Shown here piece after piece: positions 5,007-14,351 of a stretch of 30,153 nucleotides of DNA. Made by a program: the position numbers and the translations under genes. The stretch is taken from contig CABIWJ010000003.1 of the NCBI GenBank assembly GCA_902362455.1, positions 1-30,153 of the forward strand. Reading direction: 5' to 3'. The notes beneath the pieces are model-generated. The model saw only the letters and a list, made by a program, of their open reading frames with translations, did no database searches and was not told where the DNA came from. Source of the DNA: Eubacteriaceae bacterium (GTDB lineage: Bacteria; Bacillota; Clostridia; Lachnospirales; Lachnospiraceae). Every line of letters starts with the position of its first letter. Positions within the stretch are counted from its first letter, which is position 1.

Positions 5007-7628
5007 TTACTTCCTTGTTCCTTTTGCCCCACGTTTTAGAGTCTTTAACTTTCTTAAAGCCACTTCTTTATCATTATAATTCACAATCATATTGTCGCCT
5101 GCATCTAGCACATATACATTTGACACGCTGTCACCTGCATTAAGTTTTATTCCCTTGACACCGATAGCACCTTTCTTCTTCTCAGGTATCTCCTTTAATG
5201 AGAATCTCAGGAACATTCCTTTTTCAGTCTGAAGCACTACCATTTCGTTAGTCAGTATTTCTTCCGAAGGCTCATTGCCTGTGCTACCATTTTCACCTGT
5301 ATTGCTATCAGGATTAGAATTGCCATTTACATCCGTTTCTGATAAATTTTCTTTTGATGAAGCTGTATCTGATGAGTTCTGATTATCAAGATTATCCATG
5401 AAACTCATTTGTGTGAAATTGTCTCCATAACCTCCTGTGAAGTCGTCTCCGAATCCACCACTGAAGTCATCTCCAAAACCATTATTAAAGTCATCATTGA
5501 AGCCGCCGCCTAAATCATTATCTAATCCGTTAAATTCTCCCATATCATCTGAACCACCGGATAACGCAACAGGATTATATGCATTTTCATAACCTGCCTG
5601 TGAGATTCCATCTTTAATGACTGCTGCCGTAACTGCGTCAGTTATAGCGACATTTACAAGTAAGTCTCCTGCACCTAACTTAGTTGCCATTACTGTTTTC
5701 TTAGTAACATTGAATTCGCTGCTGTCAACGAGTTTCATCATACCTGTCTTAGTAGTAAATAACAACTTTCGTTCCGCCATTTTCGAAGTATCCGTAATAA
5801 ATATAATATTCTCATCTTTGCTGTCATAATTACCCAGATTATCAATCGGTGTTCCCTTATCTCTGAATCTGACAAATGGTATATCTATTACTTTTACCTG
5901 ATGAAGATTACCGTTATCTGTGAAAATACAGATTTTATCCGTATTCATACATCTGAATACATATTTATTCTCTTTGTCGGCGGCTTCCTTATTTCTGTCA
6001 TATGCTGTTGTGTCAATCGTTTTAGCATATCCGAATCTGTCCATAAGGAATACGACTTCCTGCTCTACAAGCTTAACTTCTTCGACTACAGCTTCCTTAC
6101 CGTCCTCTACTACAGTCTTTCTTGGTACTGCATATTCTTTCTTGATTTCTAGAAGTTCTTTTCTGATTACCTTACTCATTGCCTTACGGTTATTAAGTAT
6201 CTCTTCGTAATCAGCTATTCTGTTTACTATATTTTCATAGTCTTTCTGTAATGCTAAGATTTCTAAACCAATCAGCTTATAGAGACGTAAATCAAGTATT
6301 GCCTGTGCCTGTTTCTCTGTGAAATTAAGATTACCTGCATAGACTGCTGACTCTTTATTCTTGAATTTAATCTTGCTTGTATCACCATTAACCAGACAAT
6401 TCTTAGCATCTTTAATGCTGTTACTTCCTCTTAGAATCTCAATTATAAGATCAATGATGTCGCAGGCTCTTATGAGTCCCTCTTTAATCTCTTTCTGCTC
6501 TAGTTCTTTAGCTAAAAGTGTAGTATATTTTCTGGTCTGAATCTCATATTGGAATTTAACGCTGTTCTCTATAATTCCTTTAAGTCCTAACACTTCTGGT
6601 CTGCCATCTACGATAGCTAACATATTTACACCGAAAGTATCTTCTAATCTTGTCTTTTTATATAAGAGATTTGTTAATTTCTCTACATCTGCATTCTTCT
6701 TTAATTCGAGGACAATTCTTATACCCTCTTTAGTTGATTCATTAGATATATCTACTATATCCTGTGTCTTTTTCGTTTCAATAAGGTCGCATACATCAGA
6801 AATAAATTTACCAATATTTGCACCAATCATCGTGTATGGAATCTCACTTATGACTAATTTATCCCTGTCTGATTTCTTCTCAGCCTTTTCGAATTCCACT
6901 TTACCACGAAGTTTAATCTTACCTGTTCCTGTTTCATATATTTCAGGAAGCTCGCTCTTATTAACAACCAATCCGCCTGTTGGAAAATCAGGTCCCTGAA
7001 CGTACTGCATTAATTCTTCTGTAGTAATATTATTGTTATCTAAATATGCCACAACAGCATCTACTACTTCTGCCAAATTATGTGTAGGAATACTTGTTGT
7101 CATACCTACTGCAATACCCTCTGCACCGTTTATAAGTACATTAGGAACCCTGACTGGAAGTACCTCAGGCTCTTTCTCTGTCTCATCGAAGTTTGGTACA
7201 AAATCAACTACATCTTTATCTAAATCCTTAAGATATACATCTTGTGTAAACTTCTTAAGCTTAGCTTCCGTATAACGCATTGCAGCGGCACCATCGCCCT
7301 CTATTGAGCCGAAGTTACCATGTCCGTCTACAAGTGCCATTCCTTTTTTGAAGTCCTGCTCTAATACAACTAATGCTTCATATATCGAACTGTCACCATG
7401 TGGATGGTATTTACCCATGGTATCACCGACAATACGTGCTGATTTTCTATGTGGTTTGTCATAATTAAGACCTAACTGGTCCATTGCATATAATACACGC
7501 CTCTGAACCGGCTTAAGACCGTCACGAATGTCTGGTAATGCTCTCTGACATATAACGCTCATAGCATAATCTATATATGATTTCTGCATAAGGTCTGAAT
7601 ATTCTGTTTTCAAAATCTGTTCTGCCAT
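5007..7628 (-). CDS. parC: Type II topoisomerase subunit A (topoisomerase IV-like)
   Basis: An 873-residue subunit that cuts and rejoins DNA. The N-terminal breakage-reunion domain has the quinolone-pocket region HPHGDSSIYEA with Ser80 and Glu84 (the residues typical of ParC) and the active pair Arg118-Tyr119 in AAMRYTEAKL. The C-terminal part, from about residue 525, is a GyrA/ParC-type beta-pinwheel. The canonical GyrA box (QRRGGKG type) is not visible in blade 1, which favours topoisomerase IV over gyrase. Between two blades, about residues 690-780, there is an insert with repeated GGFGDDF-like units followed by a Ser/Asn/Glu-rich stretch. The start is set by GGAGGT 10 nt before the ATG. 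It lies 22 nt behind the subunit B gene, clearly in one operon. Gyrase versus topo IV identity is inferred. Confidence 0.93.
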   Translation of the reverse strand: MAEQILKTEYSDLMQKSYIDYAMSVICQRALPDIRDGLKPVQRRVLYAMDQLGLNYDKPHRKSARIVGDTMGKYHPHGDSSIYEALVVLEQDFKKGMALVDGHGNFGSIEGDGAAAMRYTEAKLKKFTQDVYLKDLDKDVVDFVPNFDETEKEPEVLPVRVPNVLINGAEGIAVGMTTSIPTHNLAEVVDAVVAYLDNNNITTEELMQYVQGPDFPTGGLVVNKSELPEIYETGTGKIKLRGKVEFEKAEKKSDRDKLVISEIPYTMIGANIGKFISDVCDLIETKKTQDIVDISNESTKEGIRIVLELKKNADVEKLTNLLYKKTRLEDTFGVNMLAIVDGRPEVLGLKGIIENSVKFQYEIQTRKYTTLLAKELEQKEIKEGLIRACDIIDLIIEILRGSNSIKDAKNCLVNGDTSKIKFKNKESAVYAGNLNFTEKQAQAILDLRLYKLIGLEILALQKDYENIVNRIADYEEILNNRKAMSKVIRKELLEIKKEYAVPRKTVVEDGKEAVVEEVKLVEQEVVFLMDRFGYAKTIDTTAYDRNKEAADKENKYVFRCMNTDKICIFTDNGNLHQVKVIDIPFVRFRDKGTPIDNLGNYDSKDENIIFITDTSKMAERKLLFTTKTGMMKLVDSSEFNVTKKTVMATKLGAGDLLVNVAITDAVTAAVIKDGISQAGYENAYNPVALSGGSDDMGEFNGLDNDLGGGFNDDFNNGFGDDFSGGFGDDFTGGYGDNFTQMSFMDNLDNQNSSDTASSKENLSETDVNGNSNPDSNTGENGSTGNEPSEEILTNEMVVLQTEKGMFLRFSLKEIPEKKKGAIGVKGIKLNAGDSVSNVYVLDAGDNMIVNYNDKEVALRKLKTLKRGAKGTRK

Positions 7629-7650
7629 CTGTCAATTTACCTCCATTCTT

Positions 7651-9570
7651 CTATACGTCTATTTCTGCATCATGAGCATGGTCGTGAATGAATTTTCTTC
7701 TTGGTGGTACATCATTTCCCATAAGCATACTCGTAACCTCTGATGCCATAAAGCCATCTTCTATCTCTACCTGTTTAAGAATTCTTGTCTCAGGATTAAG
7801 AGTAGTCTCCCATAACTGGTCAGCATCCATTTCACCAAGACCTTTATATCTCTGTAATGTGAATCCTGTATGTGTCTTTCTGTATTTCTCAAGTGCTTTA
7901 TCATCATACAGATATTCGCCCTCGCCCTTTTTAGGAACTACTTTATATAATGGTGGCATGGCAATGTATACATGTCCATGTGTTATTAATTCCGGCATAA
8001 ATCTATAGAAAAATGTAAGCAATAATGTATCAATATGAGCGCCATCGACATCGGCATCGGTCATAATGATTATCTTATTATATCTTAATTTACTTATATC
8101 GAAATCATTTCCATAGCCTTCGGAGAAACCACAGCCAAATGCATTAATCATGGTTTTAATCTCAGCATTTGCAAGTACCTTATCCATACTGGCTTTCTCA
8201 ACATTTAATATCTTACCACGTATAGGCATAATCGCCTGTGTCTTACGGTTTCTTGCCATTTTCGCTGAACCTCCGGCAGAATCACCCTCTACTATGAATA
8301 CCTCACATTCTTCAGGCTTTCTGCTCTCGCAGGTAGCTAATTTACCATTACTGTCTATCGAGAACTTCTGTTTAACTAACAGGTTAGTTTTAGCCTTTTC
8401 TTCAGCTTTTCTGATTTTTGCTGATTTCTCGGCACATGCTATTACCTGCTTAAGTGTCTCTAAGTTCTTATCGAAATATAATACTAATTCTTCTCCTGTA
8501 AGTTCGCCCGCTACTTTTCCTGCATCAGGATTATCTAACTTCGTCTTAGTCTGTCCCTCGAATCTTGGGTCCGGGTGCTTAATTGCTATTACTGCGGTCA
8601 TTCCATTTCTTACGTCTGAACCTGTGAAATTATTATCCTTGTCCTTAAGTATTCCTAGCTCTCTTGCATACTGGTTTATTACAGTTGTGAATTTCGTCTT
8701 GAAACCTGTAAGATGTGTACCACCCTCCTGTGTATAGATATTATTACAGAAACCTAAGATATTTTCCTGAAATTCGTCTACGAACTGGAACGCAGTCTCT
8801 ATCTCTATTCCGTCTCTTTCTCTCTTGAAATATATAACATCTGTAAGTGCATCTTTGCCATTATTTAGGTCCTTAACATATTCCTTAATTCCATCAGGCT
8901 CATGAAACTCTACTGTCTCTTCCTCTGAAAATCTCTTATTTATAAATACAATCTTAAGATTAGGATTGAGATAGGCTGTTTCATGCAGTCGGCTCTTTAT
9001 GGCATCTGCCTTGAAATATGTCTTTTCAAATATCTCTGCATCAGGTTTGAACTGTACCGTTGTTCCTGTATCATTCTTTCTGCAGGTTCCGACTTCTTTA
9101 AGAGGATACATTACTTTACCTCTCTCATATCTCTGGTTATATACCTTTCCATCAACTCTTATGTTAACCTCTAACCATTCTGATAATGCATTTACAACAG
9201 AAGCACCTACACCATGAAGTCCTCCCGATATCTTATATCCTCCATCACCGAATTTACCTCCGGCATGAAGTATTGTAAATACTACTTCAACCGCAGGAAT
9301 TCCCGCTTTCTCATTAATACCGACAGGAATACCTCGTCCATTATCCTTAATTATGGCTGTTCCGTCTTTCTCAAGTGTAACTGTTATCTCGTTACAATAT
9401 CCTGCTAAATGCTCATCTACTGAGTTATCTACTATCTCGTATATTAAATGATTTAATCCCTTTGTTGAAACACTTCCGATATACATTCCCGGTCTTTTTC
9501 TTACAGCTTCAAGACCCTCTAATATGGAAATGCTGTTCGCATCATATTTTTTCGTTACCTCTGCTGACAT
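7651..9570 (-). CDS. parE: Type II topoisomerase subunit B (topoisomerase IV-like)
   Basis: The ATPase subunit that drives strand passage with the adjacent subunit A. The GHKL ATPase has YEIVDNSVDEHLAG, DNGRGIPVG and GGLHGVGASVVNALS. A transducer domain follows. The TOPRIM domain has VEGDSAGG and DADVDGAHI, and the C-terminus has RYKGLGEMDADQLWETT. The chosen start MSAEVTKKYDANSI (9570) gives 639 residues, normal for Firmicutes ParE/GyrB of the short type. The frame stays open for 48 further codons upstream, but these run through the hairpin element at 9593-9725 and have no homologous look. An alternative ATG at 9591 cannot be excluded, because the only SD-like motif (GGAGAAG) lies rather far from 9570. 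ParE and GyrB are hard to tell apart by eye. Confidence 0.93.
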   Translation of the reverse strand: MSAEVTKKYDANSISILEGLEAVRKRPGMYIGSVSTKGLNHLIYEIVDNSVDEHLAGYCNEITVTLEKDGTAIIKDNGRGIPVGINEKAGIPAVEVVFTILHAGGKFGDGGYKISGGLHGVGASVVNALSEWLEVNIRVDGKVYNQRYERGKVMYPLKEVGTCRKNDTGTTVQFKPDAEIFEKTYFKADAIKSRLHETAYLNPNLKIVFINKRFSEEETVEFHEPDGIKEYVKDLNNGKDALTDVIYFKRERDGIEIETAFQFVDEFQENILGFCNNIYTQEGGTHLTGFKTKFTTVINQYARELGILKDKDNNFTGSDVRNGMTAVIAIKHPDPRFEGQTKTKLDNPDAGKVAGELTGEELVLYFDKNLETLKQVIACAEKSAKIRKAEEKAKTNLLVKQKFSIDSNGKLATCESRKPEECEVFIVEGDSAGGSAKMARNRKTQAIMPIRGKILNVEKASMDKVLANAEIKTMINAFGCGFSEGYGNDFDISKLRYNKIIIMTDADVDGAHIDTLLLTFFYRFMPELITHGHVYIAMPPLYKVVPKKGEGEYLYDDKALEKYRKTHTGFTLQRYKGLGEMDADQLWETTLNPETRILKQVEIEDGFMASEVTSMLMGNDVPPRRKFIHDHAHDAEIDV

Positions 9571-9592
9571 ATTCTTTTCACACTTCTCCATT

Positions 9593-9725
9593 TCCGCAGG
9601 CATATTATGCCGGAGGAACCGCGGGCAAAATATCAGATTTTGCCCGGCGATAAACGCTAAATGTGCCGCCTGCGACACATTTAGCTGGGTGGAAGAATTG
9701 GCGCATCGGCACAATTCTTCCGCCC
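9593..9725. repeat. GC-rich element of four consecutive hairpins
   Basis: Four inverted repeats follow each other: 9593-9617 (core GGCATA-T-TATGCC), 9620-9649 (GGGCAAAAT/ATTTTGCCC), 9656-9685 (GCTAAATGTG/CACATTTAGC) and 9691-9721 (GGAAGAATTG/CAATTCTTCC, extended by GGG/CCC). The stems are 9-13 bp. The element is much more GC-rich than its surroundings and fills the spacer between the phosphatase gene and the parE-like gene. It looks like a dispersed intergenic palindromic element rather than coding sequence. Confidence 0.85.
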
Positions 9726-9745
9726 TTCTCCGTTTTTTGATAAAT

Positions 9746-10414
9746 TTATTTAAATGTTTCTCTTAGTAATTCCCTATGTCCATCTAAATGTGCATAGTCA
9801 TTAATACGTTCCACGCTATAATTCTTAAGTTCGGTATTATAATTAATCTGTGTTATCGAGCAGTTCTCCATAGTCTTAGCTATCGTGAAACGCTTTCCAA
9901 ATGGCATGCCTAATAACCCTGCAAGATAACATCTGATAGCACCACCATGGGTTACTACTGCCACATTACCATAATTACCAGAAATTGCTTCATTTATTAT
10001 CTCTTCAATCTCTTTATTCATTCTCTCATATACTTCTTCGCCGTTTTCACCGCCAGGTATCCTTAAATCTGAAACAGCATATTCACGTCGATTAAAATAA
10101 TCCTTATACTTAACCTTAATAACTTCATCTGGCAATGCTGTAAGCTCTCCAAAATCAGTTTCTCTAAGTCCAATTCTTTCATATTTGCCATTATCATCTG
10201 ACGGAAGTCCTAATTTCTCTCTGATTATAGCTGCCGTCATCTTAGCTCTTATAAGATTACTTGAATATACTTTATCAATATTGTATGCCTTTAATCTTTC
10301 TCCGACTAATTCACTTTGAACTATTCCTTCATCTGCAAGTGGAACATTCACGTTACAAAGCGGACTATTCTGTCTGGCATGTCTTATTAAATATATATGT
10401 ATGATTTTACTCAA
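9746..10414 (-). CDS. Histidine phosphatase family protein
   Basis: A 222-residue member of the phosphoglycerate-mutase-like histidine phosphatases. The catalytic motif is IRHARQ at residues 10-15 (RHA in place of the usual RHG), with His12 as phospho-acceptor. The second His lies in VVTHGGAIRCYLAGLLG. The N-terminal region with LADEGIVQSELVGERL and VYSSNLIRAKMTA is typical. Acid residues in RETDFGEL complete the pocket. The start is TTG at 10412-10414, supported by GGAGG 9 nt upstream. The gene follows the acetyltransferase gene by 18 nt, so the two are cotranscribed. The substrate cannot be told from sequence; sugar phosphates, nucleotides and cobalamin intermediates are all possible in this family. 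Confidence 0.88.
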   Translation of the reverse strand: MSKIIHIYLIRHARQNSPLCNVNVPLADEGIVQSELVGERLKAYNIDKVYSSNLIRAKMTAAIIREKLGLPSDDNGKYERIGLRETDFGELTALPDEVIKVKYKDYFNRREYAVSDLRIPGGENGEEVYERMNKEIEEIINEAISGNYGNVAVVTHGGAIRCYLAGLLGMPFGKRFTIAKTMENCSITQINYNTELKNYSVERINDYAHLDGHRELLRETFK

Positions 10415-10432
10415 ACTGACAAACCTCCATTC

Positions 10433-10861
10433 TTAGTTATGTTTATCAGAAATATATTGTATCATTCCAGGTCCTAAACTATCCGTCGGACGGGCGATAA
10501 AATTGAATTTCTCATAGAATTTTTCTCTGCCTTTTGCACACATAAGACATAACATTATCTCTGTATTTTCTAATTTAGTTTCTTTCACATACTGTATAAG
10601 TCGTTCAATTATCATTCTTCCAACGCCACTCTTCTGACAGTCAGGTCTTACTACTAAATCCTGTATATAATCTATTACTACACCATCACCAACTATTCTT
10701 CCCATTCCAATCGGTCTGTTGCCATCCAATGCCACAACTGTAAACAGGCTGTGTTCTAATGCCCTTTTCGCTTGTTCATAACTTAGCACTTTCCAGTTTA
10801 CCGATTCTCTTAAGGCCAAATATGTATCAATATCGAGTTTATTTTCTTTTAGTTCTACCAT
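10433..10861 (-). CDS. GNAT family N-acetyltransferase
   Basis: A 142-residue acetyl-CoA-dependent acetyltransferase. The acetyl-CoA loop is RPDCQKSGVGRMIIERL (Q-x-x-G-x-G form), preceded by the beta-4 strand VIDYIQDLVV. A C-terminal GREKFYEKFNFIARP segment matches the usual GNAT ending, in which the aromatic residue lies near CoA. The acceptor is unknown. It is the first gene of a two-gene unit with the histidine phosphatase. Its likely ribosome site (AAAGG) lies within the 3' end of a surface-protein remnant that stops one base before this ATG. That suggests the gene acquired its present upstream sequence by deletion or rearrangement. Confidence 0.9.
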   Translation of the reverse strand: MVELKENKLDIDTYLALRESVNWKVLSYEQAKRALEHSLFTVVALDGNRPIGMGRIVGDGVVIDYIQDLVVRPDCQKSGVGRMIIERLIQYVKETKLENTEIMLCLMCAKGREKFYEKFNFIARPTDSLGPGMIQYISDKHN

Positions 10862-10862
10862 T

Positions 10863-11000
10863 TTATTCGCTACCTTTCACGACAACATTTATTGTCTTAG
10901 TTGCATTACATCTGATTAAATCATTAACCGAATATGTTATTTCATAGATGCCCTCTGTCGATGTATCCACATTACTACTTAGCTTCCTAAATCCGTCTGA
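10863..11000 (-). pseudogene. Remnant of an Ig-like (DUF5011-type) surface-protein domain
   Basis: An open stretch of 45 codons ending in TAA at 10863-10865, with no plausible start. It reads through SSNVDTSTEGIYEITYSVND and then CNATKTINVVVKGSE. The pattern VDTSxxGxYxxTYxVxD...KTxxVxVK is that of DUF5011/bacterial Ig-like repeats in large secreted proteins. A stop at 11001-11003 and the lack of a start or export signal show it is only the tail of a former gene. The call rests on pattern alone. Confidence 0.55.
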
Positions 11001-11053
11001 TTACGCCGTATTTGTTGCATTTTCGCACTTTTATCATTTTATCATTTAACTAA

Positions 11054-11099
11054 AAATAAAGCAATACATATTGCATATGCAATATGTACCGCTTTATTT
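11054..11099 (-). terminator. Terminator of the carAB operon
   Basis: A long inverted repeat: an outer stem AAATAAAGC/GCTTTATTT and an inner perfect 12-bp stem TACATATTGCAT/ATGCAATATGTA, separated by a 2-nt mismatch. On the minus strand it is followed by TTTTTAG. It lies about 45 nt after the carB stop. Confidence 0.85.
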
Positions 11100-11144
11100 A
11101 GTGTGTTTTTGCTATGATTATTTCATATAAAATCTTATTTTTAA

Positions 11145-14100
11145 CTATCTTGTATTAACTGTTGCTATATCAATTAATGTTAAGTTATCTTTAACGTTGC
11201 TCTCTAAACTTGTTAATAATGCATTAACTGTATCAAGTGATGTAAAGCAGTTAACACCTGTTTCAATAGATATACGTCTGATTAAGAAACCATCTCTTGT
11301 CTTATCACGACCCTGTGTTGGTGTATCTACAACGATATCGATTTTATGCTCTAATAATAAATCGATTACTGTTGGTGATTCCTGTGATAATTTATTAACT
11401 TTTATGGCATTTACACCATTCTGCTGAAGTACCTTGGCTGTACTGCGTGTTGCATATACTTCGTAACCTAATTTTTCGAATCTCTGTCCAATTGAAATAG
11501 CATCATGTTTATCTGCATCATTTACAGTAATAATAACTTTCTTATGTTTTGGAAGATTAACACCTGCGCCTAAGAATGCTTTATATAATGCCTCATCAAA
11601 TGTCTTAGCTATACCAAGGCACTCACCTGTTGATTTCATCTCTGGTCCAAGGCTTATTTCAGCACCTCTGATTTTCTCGAATGAGAATACAGGCATCTTA
11701 ATTGCGATATAATCTGCTTTCTTCTGTAAACCAGGTTCATATCCAAGTTCTTTAATTGTCTTACCAATTATTGCTTTCGTAGCAAGTTTAACAATCGGAA
11801 TACCTGTAACCTTGCTTATATATGGAACTGTTCTACTCGAACGAGGGTTAACTTCGATTACATATACTTCATCATGATATACGATGAACTGAATGTTAAT
11901 CATACCATGAACATGAAGTGCTCTTGCAAGTCTCTTTGTATATTCTTCGATTCTGTCAATAATCTCATCTGATAATGACTGTGCAGGATATACAGAAATA
12001 CTATCACCTGAATGTACTCCGGCCCTTTCAATATGTTCCATTATACCAGGAATTAAAATATCCTGTCCGTCACATACTGCATCTACTTCTATCTCTTTAC
12101 CCATAAGGTATTTATCTACAAGAATTGGATGATCCTGGGCGATTCTATTAATGATTGCCATAAATTCTTCGATTTCCTCATCGCATGTGGCAATCTGCAT
12201 ACCCTGTCCACCAAGAACGTATGATGGTCTGACAAGTACAGGATATCCTAATCTGTTAGCTACTTCTTTAGCTTCTTCTGCTGTATAAACTGTACCACCT
12301 GCTGCTCTTGGAATCTTACACTGCTGAAGAATCTGGTCAAATAACTCTCTATCTTCTGCTGCATCTACGTCCTCAGCTTTTGTACCAAGAATAGGTACGC
12401 CCATTTCCATAAGACTCTCAGTTAACTTAATAGCGGTCTGTCCACCGAACTGTACTACTGCACCATCAGGCTTCTCTAAATCAACGATATTTCTTACATC
12501 TTCCGGTGTAAGTGGCTCAAAATAAAGCTTATCTGCGATATCAAAGTCTGTACTAACTGTCTCAGGGTTATTATTTACGATAATTGTCTCGTAACCCTCT
12601 TCTTTAAATGCCCATGTACTATGAACTGAACAGAAGTCGAATTCGATACCCTGTCCGATTCTTATAGGGCCTGAACCAAGAACTAATATCTTCTTATCAG
12701 GTTTAGTCTCTATTACTTCATTCTCACTGCCAAAGCATGAATAATAATATGGTGTAGTTGCCTCAAATTCGGCTGCACAAGTATCAACCATCTTAAATGC
12801 TGCTACGATATTATATTTCATTCTTAAATCGTGTATCTCTTTTTCAGTCTTGCCTGTAAGTTTAGCTACTAATTTATCAGGGAATTCAATCCTCTTAGCT
12901 TCTCTTAATAAATCTTCTGTAAGTTCTTCTGTCTTAAGTGCCTTCTCCATCTCAACAATGATTGCGATTTTATCTATAAACCACATATCAATCTTAGTTG
13001 CATCATGGATTGTATCATAATCGAAACCTCTTCTTAATGCTTCTGCTATTACCCAGATTCTTCTGTCGTCTACAACATTTAACTGGTCTCTTAATTCATC
13101 ATCACTTAAGCCTGTAAAGTCATAGTCAAGAAGGCTTTCTACGTGCTGTTCGAGTGAACGGATAGCTTTCATAAGTGCTCCCTCGAAGTTAGTACAGATA
13201 CTCATTACTTCACCTGTTGCTTTCATCTGTGTTGTAAGAGTACGTTTAGCTGTAATGAATTTATCAAATGGAAGTCTTGGAATCTTAACTACACAATAGT
13301 CAAGTGTTGGCTCAAAACTTGCATATGTTTTACCTGTAATTGCATTCTTAATTTCATCAAGCGTATAACCAAGAGCAATCTTTGCAGCAACTTTCGCAAT
13401 TGGATAACCTGTTGCCTTAGATGCTAATGCTGATGAACGGCTTACTCTAGGGTTTACCTCAATTACACAATATTCAAAACTTGTTGGGTGTAATGCGTAC
13501 TGAACGTTACAACCACCTGTTATATTTAATTCACTTATGATGTTAAGTGCTGATGAACGAAGCATCTGGTACTCTTTATCACCTAATGTCTGTGATGGAG
13601 CTACAACGATACTGTCACCTGTATGAACTCCGACAGGGTCAATATTTTCCATATTACATACTGTAATACAGTTACCTGCACTGTCTCGCATTACTTCGTA
13701 TTCGATTTCTTTCCAGCCTGCGATACATCTCTCTACAAGAACCTGTCCTACTCGGCTAAGTCGTAAACCGTTAGAAAGAATATCTACTAATTCCTGATAG
13801 TTATGAGCGATACCACCGCCGCTTCCTCCTAATGTATATGCTGGACGTAAAACTACCGGATAACCAATCTTATTCGTAAATGCCACACCATCTTCTACAT
13901 TCTCTACTACTAATGATGGTGCGCAAGGCTCATTGATTTTCTCCATTGTCTCTTTGAATTCAAGACGGTCTTCTGCTTTCTTGATTGTCTCAGGAGTTGT
14001 ACCAATGAGTTTACAATTATGTGTATCTAAGAACCCTGCTTCAGCAAGTTCCATTGCAAGGTTAAGTGCCGCCTGTCCACCAAGTGTAGGAAGAATACTG

Positions 14101-14351
14101 TCTGGTTTTTCTATCTCAATAAGTTTCTCAACAACTTTAACTGTTAATGGTTCGATATATACTTTATCTGCAATATCTTTATCTGTCATTATTGTAGCAG
14201 GGTTAGAGTTAAGAAGTACAACTTCGATACCCTCTTCTTTAAGAGAACGGCATGCCTGTGTACCTGCATAGTCAAATTCTGCCGCCTGACCTATTACTAT
14301 AGGACCTGAACCAATAACTAATACTTTTTTAATATTCGGATTCTTAGGCAT
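11145..14351 (-). CDS. carB: Carbamoyl-phosphate synthase large subunit
   Basis: A 1068-residue synthetase, full length for the family, that makes carbamoyl phosphate from bicarbonate, ammonia (delivered by CarA) and two ATP, for pyrimidine and arginine synthesis. It shows the internal duplication: a first ATP-grasp half from residue 1 (KKVLVIGSGPIVIGQAAEFDYAG, PTLGGQAALNL, RPAYTLGGSGGG) and a second from about residue 555 (KKILVLGSGPIRIGQGIEFD, QFGGQTAIKL, RPSYVLGGQGM). The C-terminal 125 residues are the MGS-like allosteric domain (KKVIITVNDADKHD, VDTPTQGRD). The start ATG overlaps the carA stop by 8 nt, and the carA end supplies GGAGG as ribosome site. A strong hairpin terminator follows. 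Confidence 0.98.
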   Translation of the reverse strand: MPKNPNIKKVLVIGSGPIVIGQAAEFDYAGTQACRSLKEEGIEVVLLNSNPATIMTDKDIADKVYIEPLTVKVVEKLIEIEKPDSILPTLGGQAALNLAMELAEAGFLDTHNCKLIGTTPETIKKAEDRLEFKETMEKINEPCAPSLVVENVEDGVAFTNKIGYPVVLRPAYTLGGSGGGIAHNYQELVDILSNGLRLSRVGQVLVERCIAGWKEIEYEVMRDSAGNCITVCNMENIDPVGVHTGDSIVVAPSQTLGDKEYQMLRSSALNIISELNITGGCNVQYALHPTSFEYCVIEVNPRVSRSSALASKATGYPIAKVAAKIALGYTLDEIKNAITGKTYASFEPTLDYCVVKIPRLPFDKFITAKRTLTTQMKATGEVMSICTNFEGALMKAIRSLEQHVESLLDYDFTGLSDDELRDQLNVVDDRRIWVIAEALRRGFDYDTIHDATKIDMWFIDKIAIIVEMEKALKTEELTEDLLREAKRIEFPDKLVAKLTGKTEKEIHDLRMKYNIVAAFKMVDTCAAEFEATTPYYYSCFGSENEVIETKPDKKILVLGSGPIRIGQGIEFDFCSVHSTWAFKEEGYETIIVNNNPETVSTDFDIADKLYFEPLTPEDVRNIVDLEKPDGAVVQFGGQTAIKLTESLMEMGVPILGTKAEDVDAAEDRELFDQILQQCKIPRAAGGTVYTAEEAKEVANRLGYPVLVRPSYVLGGQGMQIATCDEEIEEFMAIINRIAQDHPILVDKYLMGKEIEVDAVCDGQDILIPGIMEHIERAGVHSGDSISVYPAQSLSDEIIDRIEEYTKRLARALHVHGMINIQFIVYHDEVYVIEVNPRSSRTVPYISKVTGIPIVKLATKAIIGKTIKELGYEPGLQKKADYIAIKMPVFSFEKIRGAEISLGPEMKSTGECLGIAKTFDEALYKAFLGAGVNLPKHKKVIITVNDADKHDAISIGQRFEKLGYEVYATRSTAKVLQQNGVNAIKVNKLSQESPTVIDLLLEHKIDIVVDTPTQGRDKTRDGFLIRRISIETGVNCFTSLDTVNALLTSLESNVKDNLTLIDIATVNTR

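Noticed and set aside
5617..8737. Long plus-strand frames opposite the topoisomerase genes (up to 195 codons)
   Set aside because: They are antisense shadows of strongly conserved genes, with hydrophobic low-information translations and no ribosome sites.
9571..9714. 48 extra codons in frame upstream of the parE-like start
   Set aside because: They translate through the hairpin element, show no resemblance to the GyrB/ParE N-terminus, and the family normally starts near MSAEVTKKYDANSI. Treated as a chance open frame.
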